Shown piece after piece: positions 1 to 7,500 of a stretch of 7,981 nt of DNA. Under the pieces are notes generated by a model. It was not told the origin of the DNA. It searched no databases and worked only from the letters and a program-made list of their open reading frames with translations. Source of the stretch: an uncultured Oscillospiraceae bacterium (lineage in GTDB: Bacteria; Bacillota; Clostridia; Oscillospirales; Acutalibacteraceae). The stretch covers positions 1 through 7,981 of the forward strand of contig CABVAD010000049.1 of NCBI GenBank assembly GCA_902496265.1. Direction: 5' to 3'. Every line of letters starts with the position of its first letter. The first letter of the stretch is position 1. A program made the position numbers and the translations under genes.

Positions 1-852
1 CCGGGGCTTCATATGGCGGGATATTTCGAGTTCTTTGACGAAAAAAGAATTCAGATTATCGGAAAAAGCGAGGAGGGCTTTATCCTGCGCTTTACCCCCG
101 AAAAGGCGGAGAGCAGGCTTCGGGAGTTTTTCTCACATAAGCCCGCCGCGGTCATTATCTGCCGCGATCTTGATGTTGGGGACGTGTATGTGAAAATCGC
201 TAAGGAATACGGCGTGCCCCTGCTTCGCACGGGGGAGTCCACCTCCGCCTTTACCGCGGCGCTTATCGCGTATTTAAATCTTTGCCTTGCACCGCGGATT
301 ACCCGCCACGGCGTGCTTGTCGAGGTCTACGGCGAGGGTATACTTTTGCTCGGCGAGAGCGGAGTAGGTAAGAGCGAGACGGCTATTGAGCTTATTAAAC
401 GCGGCCACCGCCTTATTGCGGACGACGCGGTGGAGATAAGGCGAGTATCAAACAAATCGCTTGTCGGTACTGCGCCCGATAATATCAGGCATTTTATTGA
501 GCTTCGCGGAATAGGTATTATTAACGCCAGCCGTATTTTCGGCGCGGGCGCGGTCAAGCTTACCGAAAAGATTGACCTTGTTATTAATTTGGAGCCGTGG
601 GACGTAAACAAGGTTTACGACCGTATGGGGCTGGAAAATCAGACTACAAGTATTTTGGGGCTGGAAATTCCCTCCCATACAATCCCCGTAAAGCCCGGAC
701 GTAACCTTGCGGTTATCATAGAGGTCGCGGCTATGAACAGCCGTCAGAAGAAGCTCGGCTACAATGCGGCGCAGGATCTGCTTCAGAAGCTCGGTATGAC
801 CGATGACGCGGAAAAAACAGAAACCGCCGCTGAAACAGTAAACCCGTTTTAA
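1..852 (+). CDS. hprK: HPr kinase/phosphorylase, 5' truncated by the window edge
   Basis: Bifunctional enzyme that phosphorylates and dephosphorylates HPr on its regulatory serine, feeding CcpA-dependent carbon catabolite control in the cytoplasm. The frame is open from base 1, and the codons before the first ATG (base 13) read Pro-Gly-Leu-His. Joined to the following Met-Ala-Gly-Tyr-Phe they match the family's conserved SRPG-x-x-x-AGYF segment, so ATG 13 is an internal Met and about 35 N-terminal residues lie upstream. Counting from that Met: N-terminal domain about 1-90; the conserved His of the RHGV segment at 99; P-loop GESGVGKS at 114-121; Asp137-Asp138 of the ADD motif; the HprK signature ELRGIGIINASRIFGAGA at 163-180; and the conserved C-terminal stretch PVKPGRNLAVIIEVAAMNSR near 225-244. 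The acidic, threonine-rich tail after about residue 252 is not conserved. 283 residues are visible against about 310 in the family. A glucokinase gene follows after 24 bases. Identity is firm. Confidence 0.96.
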   Translation, partial: PGLHMAGYFEFFDEKRIQIIGKSEEGFILRFTPEKAESRLREFFSHKPAAVIICRDLDVGDVYVKIAKEYGVPLLRTGESTSAFTAALIAYLNLCLAPRITRHGVLVEVYGEGILLLGESGVGKSETAIELIKRGHRLIADDAVEIRRVSNKSLVGTAPDNIRHFIELRGIGIINASRIFGAGAVKLTEKIDLVINLEPWDVNKVYDRMGLENQTTSILGLEIPSHTIPVKPGRNLAVIIEVAAMNSRQKKLGYNAAQDLLQKLGMTDDAEKTETAAETVNPF

Positions 853-863
853 TAAAAATTATT

Positions 864-868
864 AGGAG
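864..868 (+). promoter_or_regulatory. Ribosome binding site of the glucokinase gene
   Basis: AGGAG lies 8 bases before the ATG at 877, inside the 24-base AT-rich gap after hprK. It fixes the glucokinase start. I see no convincing promoter or hairpin in this gap, so the gene is probably cotranscribed with hprK. Confidence 0.8.
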
Positions 869-876
869 TGTAAAAA

Positions 877-1833
877 ATGTATAAGCTTGGAATCGATCTC
901 GGAGGAACAAATATTGTGGCGGGAGTTGTGGACGGTAATTATAATATAGTCGCAACAGGGAAAATTAAAACCAATCTGCCGCGTCCCGCCGAAGAGGTTA
1001 TAGACGATATGGTAAAGGCGGCGAACATCGCAATTGAAGGCGCGGGGCTGAAGCTCGGCGATATTGAGTCAATGGGCGTAGGCTCGCCCGGAGCTATCGA
1101 CCCCGTACACGGCGTGGTTTGCTACGCTAACAACTTAGGGTTTAATAACGTGCCTATGGCAAAAATGCTTAAGGAGCGCACGGGGGTTGATTTTTACATT
1201 GAAAACGACGCCAACGCGGCGGCTTACGGCGAGTATATCGCGGGCGCGGGCAGAGGTACGAACGACTTTATAGCAATAACCTTGGGCACGGGCGTCGGCG
1301 GCGGCGTTATAATCGACGGCAAGATTTACTCGGGCTCAAACTACGCGGGCGCGGAGCTGGGTCACACCGTTATCGCCATGGGGGGCGAGATGTGCTCCTG
1401 CGGCAGACAGGGCTGTTGGGAGGCCTACGCCTCGGCGACCGCGCTTATCCGTCAGACCAAGCAGGCAATGATAAAATATCCTAAATCGGTTATGTGGGAG
1501 CTTTGCGGCGGCGACATAAACAGGGTTGACGGCAGAACCGCCTTTGACGCTATGCGTAAGGACGACGCGGCGGGCAAGATGGTGGTAGATAAATATGTTG
1601 AATACGTCGCGGTCGGCGTTTCCAATAATATAAATATATTCCAGCCCGACGTGCTTTGCATAGGCGGCGGAATTTCAAAAGAGGGCGACAACCTGATTAA
1701 GCCCATAAAGGCTTTTTTAGAGGGCGAAAACTACGCGAGAAATATCGAGAAAAACACCGAGATAAAGGTTGCCGAGCTCGGAAACGACGCGGGAATAATC
1801 GGCGCGGCCTATCTTTGCGAGCTGTATAAATAA
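877..1833 (+). CDS. glcK: ROK-family glucokinase
   Basis: Cytoplasmic ATP-dependent glucose kinase making glucose 6-phosphate, the entry step for glucose not brought in by the PTS. The 318-residue product is close to the roughly 320 of the Bacillus GlcK type. It starts with the phosphate-binding motif GIDLGGTN at 5-12. Catalytic Asp111 sits in ENDANAAAYGE (109-119), and the second glycine-rich phosphate loop TLGTGVGGG is at 135-143. The ROK sugar and zinc signature is complete: Glu160 and His163 in GAELGH, Cys173, Cys175 and Cys180 in CSCGRQGC, then Glu182. A C-terminal adenosine-side loop CIGGGIS is at 261-267. Start chosen at ATG 877 because of AGGAG 8 bases upstream and because the phosphate loop begins five residues in, as usual. 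Placement after hprK suggests a shared role in glucose handling. Sugar specificity within ROK kinases cannot be settled from motifs alone, but this subfamily and context favour glucose. Confidence 0.93.
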   Translation: MYKLGIDLGGTNIVAGVVDGNYNIVATGKIKTNLPRPAEEVIDDMVKAANIAIEGAGLKLGDIESMGVGSPGAIDPVHGVVCYANNLGFNNVPMAKMLKERTGVDFYIENDANAAAYGEYIAGAGRGTNDFIAITLGTGVGGGVIIDGKIYSGSNYAGAELGHTVIAMGGEMCSCGRQGCWEAYASATALIRQTKQAMIKYPKSVMWELCGGDINRVDGRTAFDAMRKDDAAGKMVVDKYVEYVAVGVSNNINIFQPDVLCIGGGISKEGDNLIKPIKAFLEGENYARNIEKNTEIKVAELGNDAGIIGAAYLCELYK

Positions 1834-1844
1834 TTTTTAAAATC

Positions 1845-1848
1845 GGAG
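1845..1848 (+). promoter_or_regulatory. Ribosome binding site of murB
   Basis: GGAG lies 5 bases before the ATG at 1854, in the 20-base gap after the glucokinase gene. The gap is too short for a separate promoter and has no hairpin, supporting cotranscription. Confidence 0.65.
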
Positions 1849-1853
1849 CGGTT

Positions 1854-2771
1854 ATGAGTCTTCAAGCTTTAAAAGAGTTTTGCGAGGAAAATTCAATAGA
1901 GTATAAGCTTAACGAGCCTATGAGCTGTCACACAAGCTTTAAAATCGGGGGAGCGGCGGATATTTTCATCTCCGTCCGCTCGGCTTCGGAGCTTTCCGCC
2001 GTATTTAAAAAATGCGGCGAGCTTAATATTCCGCGTTTTGTTATCGGAAAAGGCTCTAACCTTTTGGTTTCCGACCTCGGCATTGAGGGCGCGGTTATAA
2101 GCCTTTCGTCGCTTAACGGCATCTCGGTCTCGGGTGAGGAAATCACCTGCGGCGCGGGGGCGGCGCTTTCGGAGGTTTGCAGGGCGGCGCTTGAAAGCTC
2201 CCTTACAGGGCTAGAATTTGCCTACGGAATACCGGGGAGCATCGGCGGCGCGGTTTATATGAACGCGGGGGCGTACGGCGGCGAAATATCAGGCGCGGTT
2301 TTAAGCGCCGAGTGTATGACGGCGGACGGAACGCTTATTAAAGTAAACGCCGAGGAAATGAATTTCGGATACCGAAAAAGCGTATTCAAGGAAAACGGAA
2401 TGACCGTTATCGGTGCCGTGTTAAGGCTTCATAAGGGTGATAGAAAAGGAATTGAAGAAAAAATGGAAGACTATATAAGCCGCAGAAAGTCAAAGCAGCC
2501 GCTTGAATACCCGAGCGCGGGCAGCTTTTTTAAAAGACCCGAGGGCTATTTCGCGGGCGCTCTTATAGAAAAAAACGGGCTTAAGGGAACGTCTGTGGGC
2601 GGAGCGCAGGTAAGCGAAAAGCACGCGGGCTTTATAATAAACCGCGGCGGGGCGACCGCGGCGGACGTAATAAAGCTCAGCCAAAGGGTAAGCGATACGG
2701 TTTTAGCAAAGGACGGCGTAAAATTAGAGCGCGAGGTCATCTTTATAGGCAGAGAGGAAAAGGGTGAGTAA
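1854..2771 (+). CDS. murB: UDP-N-acetylenolpyruvoylglucosamine reductase
   Basis: FAD enzyme that uses NADPH to reduce UDP-GlcNAc-enolpyruvate to UDP-MurNAc, the second committed step of peptidoglycan precursor synthesis, in the cytoplasm. The product has 305 residues, normal for the shorter type II MurB found in Gram-positives. Seen in order: HTSFKIGG at 26-33; the FAD-binding loop VIGKGSNLLVSD at 63-74; the FAD-binding motif GIPGSIGGAVYMNAGAYGGE at 125-144; FGYRKS at 171-176; PSAGSFFKRP at 220-229, where Ser224 is the expected proton donor to the enol; and a C-terminal LEREVIFIG with Glu294 as the expected catalytic glutamate. All key residues are present and nothing suggests damage. GGAG precedes ATG 1854 by 5 bases. 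The 3' end touches or overlaps rapZ, so the two are likely translationally coupled. A murB-rapZ neighbourhood is common in Firmicutes and links wall synthesis with the regulator. Confidence 0.96.
   Translation: MSLQALKEFCEENSIEYKLNEPMSCHTSFKIGGAADIFISVRSASELSAVFKKCGELNIPRFVIGKGSNLLVSDLGIEGAVISLSSLNGISVSGEEITCGAGAALSEVCRAALESSLTGLEFAYGIPGSIGGAVYMNAGAYGGEISGAVLSAECMTADGTLIKVNAEEMNFGYRKSVFKENGMTVIGAVLRLHKGDRKGIEEKMEDYISRRKSKQPLEYPSAGSFFKRPEGYFAGALIEKNGLKGTSVGGAQVSEKHAGFIINRGGATAADVIKLSQRVSDTVLAKDGVKLEREVIFIGREEKGE
2761..2767 (+). promoter_or_regulatory. Probable ribosome binding site of rapZ inside the end of murB
   Basis: AGGGTGA contains GGTGA, complementary to the 16S rRNA tail, 5 bases before ATG 2773. 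A second candidate, AGAGG at 2753-2757, lies 6 bases before GTG 2764. The two signals serve different starts, so translation of rapZ could begin at either. Both lie within the murB coding region. Confidence 0.5.
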
Positions 2772-2772
2772 A

Positions 2773-3633
2773 ATGGAGCTTTTAATTGTAACGGGAATGT
2801 CGGGAGCGGGCAAATCGCAGGCGGCTAATGTCCTTGAGGACATAGGCTTTTACTGTGTTGATAACATTCCGCCCGCTATAATACCCTCCTTTGTAGAGCT
2901 TTCGGCGAGAAGCGGCGACCTGCTTAACAAAATGGCGATTGTCACCGATATGCGCGGGGGTATTCTGTTTAATGAGATTGAGGACGTTTTAACAAGCCTT
3001 AAAAACAATCATACCGAGTATAAAATCCTCTTTCTTGACGCGGCGGACGATGTGCTGATAAGGCGTTATAAGGAAAACCGCCGCAAGCACCCTCTGGCTG
3101 ACAGCGAAAATATGTCGGTTTCCGCCGCCGTTAAAAAGGAGCGGGAGATGCTCAAAAAAATACGGTATATGTCCGACTTTGTCGTGGATACCAGCCATAT
3201 CTCGATTTCTCAGCTGAAGGTTCAGCTTTCAAATATCTTCTGCGGCAGCGTAAGCAATGTACTTAAAATCCAGTGCAAGTCCTTCGGCTTTAAGTACGGC
3301 TCGGACACCGAGGCGGATTTGGTGGTCGATGTGCGCTGTCTGCCCAACCCCTTTTACGTTGAGGAGCTGAAAGAAAAAACGGGGCTTGACAAAGAGGTAA
3401 GGGATTATGTTATGGCAAGCGAGGACAGTAAGGAGTTTTTGTCCCGCCTGCTTGGGTTTATCGACTGTGCCGTACCGCTTTACGCCAAGGAGGGCAAAAG
3501 CCAGCTTATAATTTCAATCGGCTGTACGGGCGGAAAGCACCGCTCGGTCACCTTTGCAAAGCTTATCGGCGAGCATTTGATAAACGAAAATTACAACTGC
3601 TCGATAGAGCACCGAGACATTTATAAGCATTAA
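2773..3633 (+). CDS. rapZ: RapZ/YvcJ family P-loop nucleotide-binding protein
   Basis: Cytoplasmic nucleotide-binding protein. The E. coli homologue is an RNA adaptor controlling glucosamine-6-phosphate synthase through small RNAs; B. subtilis YvcJ hydrolyses nucleotides and affects competence. The target in this lineage is unknown. From ATG 2773 (286 residues): P-loop GMSGAGKS at 8-15; the family motif FYCVDNIPP at 26-34; a Walker B-like LFLDA with Asp89; then the C-terminal domain with SFGFKYG at 170-176, DVRCLPNPFY at 186-195 and GCTGGKHRSV at 250-259, the last a likely phosphate or RNA contact. ATG 2773 was chosen because MELLIVTG aligns with the start of E. coli RapZ (MVLMIVSG). The alternative GTG at 2764 adds only Met-Ser-Lys and would overlap murB by 8 bases. 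The C-terminus lacks the run of lysines and arginines that helps E. coli RapZ bind RNA. The gene that often follows in Firmicutes, yvcK, is missing; whiA comes next. Confidence 0.94.
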   Translation: MELLIVTGMSGAGKSQAANVLEDIGFYCVDNIPPAIIPSFVELSARSGDLLNKMAIVTDMRGGILFNEIEDVLTSLKNNHTEYKILFLDAADDVLIRRYKENRRKHPLADSENMSVSAAVKKEREMLKKIRYMSDFVVDTSHISISQLKVQLSNIFCGSVSNVLKIQCKSFGFKYGSDTEADLVVDVRCLPNPFYVEELKEKTGLDKEVRDYVMASEDSKEFLSRLLGFIDCAVPLYAKEGKSQLIISIGCTGGKHRSVTFAKLIGEHLINENYNCSIEHRDIYKH

Positions 3634-3639
3634 AAAATT

Positions 3640-4548
3640 ATGTCGTTTTGTAAAGATGTTAAAAATGAGCTGGCGGGAATAAGGGTATCGGAATGCTGTA
3701 AGCTACCGCTGGCTTACGGATTTATGCTCTTCAGCAGGTCGTTTTCGGTCAAGCGTATTTCTATGCAGACGAACAATAAGAAAACGGCGGAATATTACGC
3801 CGCCCTGCTTTACGAAATCTTCAATGCAAAGGCGGTAATTACCGAGGGCGGGAGTGTTAGACCTACCTATAAGGCGGAAGTGGTCTCCGAGGCGGACAGG
3901 CTTAAAATCCTCGCCGCCTACGATTACGGCATAGCCGAAAGCCCTGTTAATTCCGAAATAATAAGCCGTGAATGTTGCTTTCAAAGCTTTGTCCGCGGGG
4001 CTTTTTTAGCCTGCGGCAATATAAACGACCCCGAAAAGGAGTACCGCGCCGAGTTTATGATAAGAAACGGCGGTATTGCAGAGGAATTTTCGGGGCTTCT
4101 GTCGGCTCACGGAATAACCCTTAAAAAAGCAGAGCGCGGCAAGACGGCCGTGCTTTACACAAAGGAAAGCGGGCTTATCGAAGACCTGCTTACCCTTATG
4201 GGCGTTCCGCACATGACGCTCGATTTTATAGATACTAAAATAATGAAAAGCGTTAAAAATAAAATAAACCGCGCGAATAACTGCGACAGCGCGAATATCT
4301 CAAAAACCGTGGAGGCTTCAATTAAACAGCGTGCGGCGATTGAATATTTAAGAAAAACCGACAGGCTCGACAGTCTGCCGGGTGAGCTGTTAAGCGCCGC
4401 TATGCTTCGCGAGAGCAACCCCGAGGCGACCTTAAAGGAGCTTTGCGCCCTGTCAAGCGAGCACATAACCGTATCGGGGCTTAACCACAGACTTAATAAA
4501 ATTATTGAAATTTACACCGAGCTTAAAGAAAGGGAAAAATCCCGATGA
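3640..4548 (+). CDS. whiA: WhiA family DNA-binding regulator
   Basis: WhiA proteins join a LAGLIDADG homing-endonuclease-like fold without nuclease activity to a C-terminal helix-turn-helix domain. In Streptomyces WhiA regulates sporulation division genes; in Bacillus it influences division and chromosome segregation. The product has 302 residues, slightly short of the usual 310-330. Seen: N-terminal SFCKDVKNELAGI, the standard family opening that supports ATG 3640; the core motif RGAFLACGNINDPEKEYRAE at 119-138; KESGLIEDLLTLMG at 175-188; the conserved NRANNCDSAN at 210-219; and the C-terminal helix-turn-helix around PEATLKEL (261-268) and SGLNHRLNKI (279-288). After the early CC pair (19-20) the segment reads GFMLFSRSFS where many homologues have an Asn-Gly motif, as I recall for Ruminococcaceae forms. 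The start lies 6 bases after the rapZ stop with no recognisable ribosome binding site, so translation probably depends on ribosomes finishing rapZ. Confidence 0.95.
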   Translation: MSFCKDVKNELAGIRVSECCKLPLAYGFMLFSRSFSVKRISMQTNNKKTAEYYAALLYEIFNAKAVITEGGSVRPTYKAEVVSEADRLKILAAYDYGIAESPVNSEIISRECCFQSFVRGAFLACGNINDPEKEYRAEFMIRNGGIAEEFSGLLSAHGITLKKAERGKTAVLYTKESGLIEDLLTLMGVPHMTLDFIDTKIMKSVKNKINRANNCDSANISKTVEASIKQRAAIEYLRKTDRLDSLPGELLSAAMLRESNPEATLKELCALSSEHITVSGLNHRLNKIIEIYTELKEREKSR

Positions 4549-4551
4549 AAC

Positions 4552-4556
4552 GGAGG
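4552..4556 (+). promoter_or_regulatory. Strong ribosome binding site of dnaE
   Basis: GGAGG lies 7 bases before ATG 4564, within the 15-base gap after whiA. It is the best match to the 16S rRNA tail in the window and settles the dnaE start. Confidence 0.85.
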
Positions 4557-4563
4557 GGAGCGT

Positions 4564-7500
4564 ATGGACTTTACACATCTTCACGTTCATACCGAGTACA
4601 GCCTTTTAGACGGCTGCTGCCGTATTGAACAGCTTATCGACCGCGCGGCAGAGCTTGGTCAAACCGCGCTTGCAATCACCGACCACGGCGTTATGTACGG
4701 CGTGATAAGCTTTTATAAATACGCTCTTTCAAAAGGGGTTAAGCCGATTATCGGGTGCGAGGTTTACGTCGCTCCCCGAAGCCGCTTTGACAAGCAAAAG
4801 GGCTTGGACAGCCGTTACAGCCACTTAGTACTGCTTTGCGAAAATAACGAGGGCTACCGCAATTTAATAAAGCTTGTTTCATTAGGCTTTACCGAGGGAT
4901 TTTACTCAAAGCCGCGTATCGACCGCGAGCTGTTAAAAAAATACCATAGCGGTATAATCGCCCTTTCCGCCTGCCTTGCGGGGGAAATACCTCAGCTTCT
5001 ATTAAACGGCGAATACGAAAAGGCAAAGGAAACCGCGCTCTGGTACAGGGATACTTTCGGTGAGAACAACTACTTTTTAGAGCTTCAGGATCACGGAATT
5101 GAGGAGCAAGGAAGAGTTAATCCCCAGATAATAAGGATTTCCGAGGAAACGGGAATAGGGCTTGTCGCTACAAACGACGTGCATTATATAAATCACGGCG
5201 ATTTTAAAATGCACAAGGTGCTTTTGTGCATACAGACAGGCTCAAAAATTACCGAGGACAACCCGATTGAATTTAAAACAAACGAGTTTTACCTGAAATC
5301 CGCCGAGGAAATGGCGGAGCTTTTCGGCGGTACGCCCTCGGCTCTGACAAACACCGCGAAAATAGCCGAGCGGTGTAATGTAAGCTTTGAGTTCGGCAAA
5401 ATAAAGCTTCCCCGCTTTGATATAGGGGAGCGCGACCATTTCGAATATTTCAGGGAAAAGTGTCTTGAGGGACTGCACAGAATTTACGGCGAAAACCCCG
5501 ATAAAACGGTGACCGACCGCCTTGACTACGAGCTTGAGGTTATAAACCGTATGGGCTATGTTGACTACTATCTGATAGTAGCCGACTTTGTAAACTACGC
5601 AAAAAGCCACGGTATACCCGTAGGCCCGGGCAGAGGCTCGGGGGCGGCAAGCCTTGCCGCATACTGCATAGGAATCACGGGTATTGACCCCATAAAATAC
5701 GACCTTTATTTCGAGCGCTTTTTGAACCCCGAGAGGGTTTCAATGCCCGATTTTGATATTGATTTTTGCTATGTAAACCGTCAAAAGGTGATAGATTACG
5801 TCATAAAAAAGTACGGCTCCGACCGCGTTTCCCAGATCGTCACCTTCGGCACAATGGCGGCAAGGGCGGCTATCAGGGACGTCGGCAGGGCAATGGATAT
5901 ACCCTACGCCGTATGCGACAAGACCGCAAAGCTTATTCCGCAATCGCTCGGAATGACCATCGAAAAGGCAATGAACGGCTCGGGCGAGCTTCGCGCTCTT
6001 TACGAAAACGACCCGCAGATAAAAGAGCTTATCGATATGGCGATGAAATTAGAGGGTATGCCGCGCCACGCCTCCACCCACGCGGCAGGGGTTGTTATAT
6101 CGGACAAGCCGATTGCCGAGTATGTCCCGCTCGCCGTAAACGACGACGCGGTTGTGACCCAGTATACAATGACTGCACTCGACGAGCTGGGACTCCTTAA
6201 AATGGACTTTTTAGGGCTTCGCAACCTGACCGTAATCGCCGACGCGCAGGAATTTATAAGAAAAAAAGAGCCGGGCTTTGATATTGAAAAGATACCCCTT
6301 GACGACAGCGATACCTATAAAATGATGGGCAAGGGGCTTACCGACGGGGTTTTTCAGTTTGAATCTGAGGGAATGAAGAGCGTGCTCCGTCAGTTCGGAC
6401 CGCAAAGTATAGAGGATTTGACGGCTATTCTTTCCCTTTACCGCCCCGGACCTATGGACTCGATACCTAAATATATCCACAACCGCCACCACCCCGAGGA
6501 CGTCAGGTACGATACGCCGCTTTTAAAGCCCATACTTGACGTAACCTACGGCTGTATTGTCTATCAGGAGCAGGTAATGCAGGTTTTCAGAACCCTTGCG
6601 GGCTATTCCCTCGGAAGGGCGGATATTGTCAGGCGTGCTATGGCGAAGAAGAAGCACGCGGTAATGGAGCGCGAGCGGGAATTTTTTATCCACGGCGAAA
6701 AAGATGAAAACGGCAATGTATTGTGCTGCGGCGCCCTCAAAAACGGAGTGAGCGAGGAGACCGCCAACAAGATTTTTAACGATATGTCAAGCTTCAGCTC
6801 CTACGCCTTTAACAAGGCGCACGCGGCGGCGTACTCCTTTGTTGCGTACAGGACGGCGTATTTAAAATGCCGCTATCCGTCCGAATATTTCGCGGCGCTT
6901 ATGACCTCTATGATGGACAGCGGCTCTAAAATCGCCCTTTACACCGCGGATTTAAGGCGGCAGGGAATAAAGGTTCTGCCGCCCTCGGTAAATTACAGTC
7001 TTGCGGGCTTTACGCCAGACGGAAAAAATATCCGTTTCGGACTAATGGCAGTAAAAAATCTCGGAATGGGCATAATAGAAAGGCTTATAAAGGAGAGGGA
7101 GGAAAACGGGCTTTACAGCTCTGTTTACGACTTTTGCCTTAGAAATTACTCGCGCGAATTTAACCGCAAGGCGCTTGAGGGGCTTATTAAAAGCGGCGCT
7201 ATGGACGGACTCCATGAAAACCGAAGACAGATGCTTTATAATATTGACGGCGTTATGGCGGCGGTCGACAGCGAAAAACGCTTTTCGGCACAGGGTCAGT
7301 TAAACCTCTTTGACGAGATGGGCGACGCCGTAAAATATGAGCCGCAAAGGGTTGAGGAAATGCCCAAGGAAATGCTTTTGTCCCTTGAAAAGGAGGCGAC
7401 GGGGCTTTACCTTTCGGGACACCCGCTCGACGGGTACGCGGGCTATCTTTCCTCAGCAAGGCTGAACAGCGCCGCGGATATAGCGGCGCGTAAATGCCGC

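Noticed and set aside
853..876. AT-rich gap after hprK as a promoter for the glucokinase gene
   Set aside because: At 24 bases, including the ribosome binding site, it cannot hold a spaced -35/-10 pair, and no extended -10 element stands out.
3691..3699. Adjacent cysteines in WhiA (19-20, also 112-113) as a metal or Fe-S site
   Set aside because: Cys-Cys pairs at these places are common in clostridial WhiA as I recall them, and no established metal-binding spacing pattern is visible.
4155..4466. Minus-strand open frame of 103 codons opposite the WhiA C-terminus
   Set aside because: Serine- and hydrophobic-rich translation of antisense whiA; the plus-strand reading has conserved WhiA motifs throughout.
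4934..4940. Runs of seven A (also near 3155 in rapZ and 6263 in dnaE) as programmed slippage sites
   Set aside because: The normal frame continues intact with family motifs on both sides, no stimulatory hairpin was evident and no alternative product is suggested.
5242..5610. Minus-strand open frame of 122 codons opposite dnaE
   Set aside because: Fully antisense to a well-conserved part of dnaE, with no ribosome binding site or recognisable family; a shadow of the codon bias on the other strand. The same applies to the other minus-strand frames.
5766..6200. Plus-strand open frame of 144 codons inside dnaE
   Set aside because: Out of frame with the polymerase core around its catalytic Asp396/Asp398. 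The product is extremely rich in Arg and Gly with no fold or family pattern, as expected of a shifted reading of a coding region.
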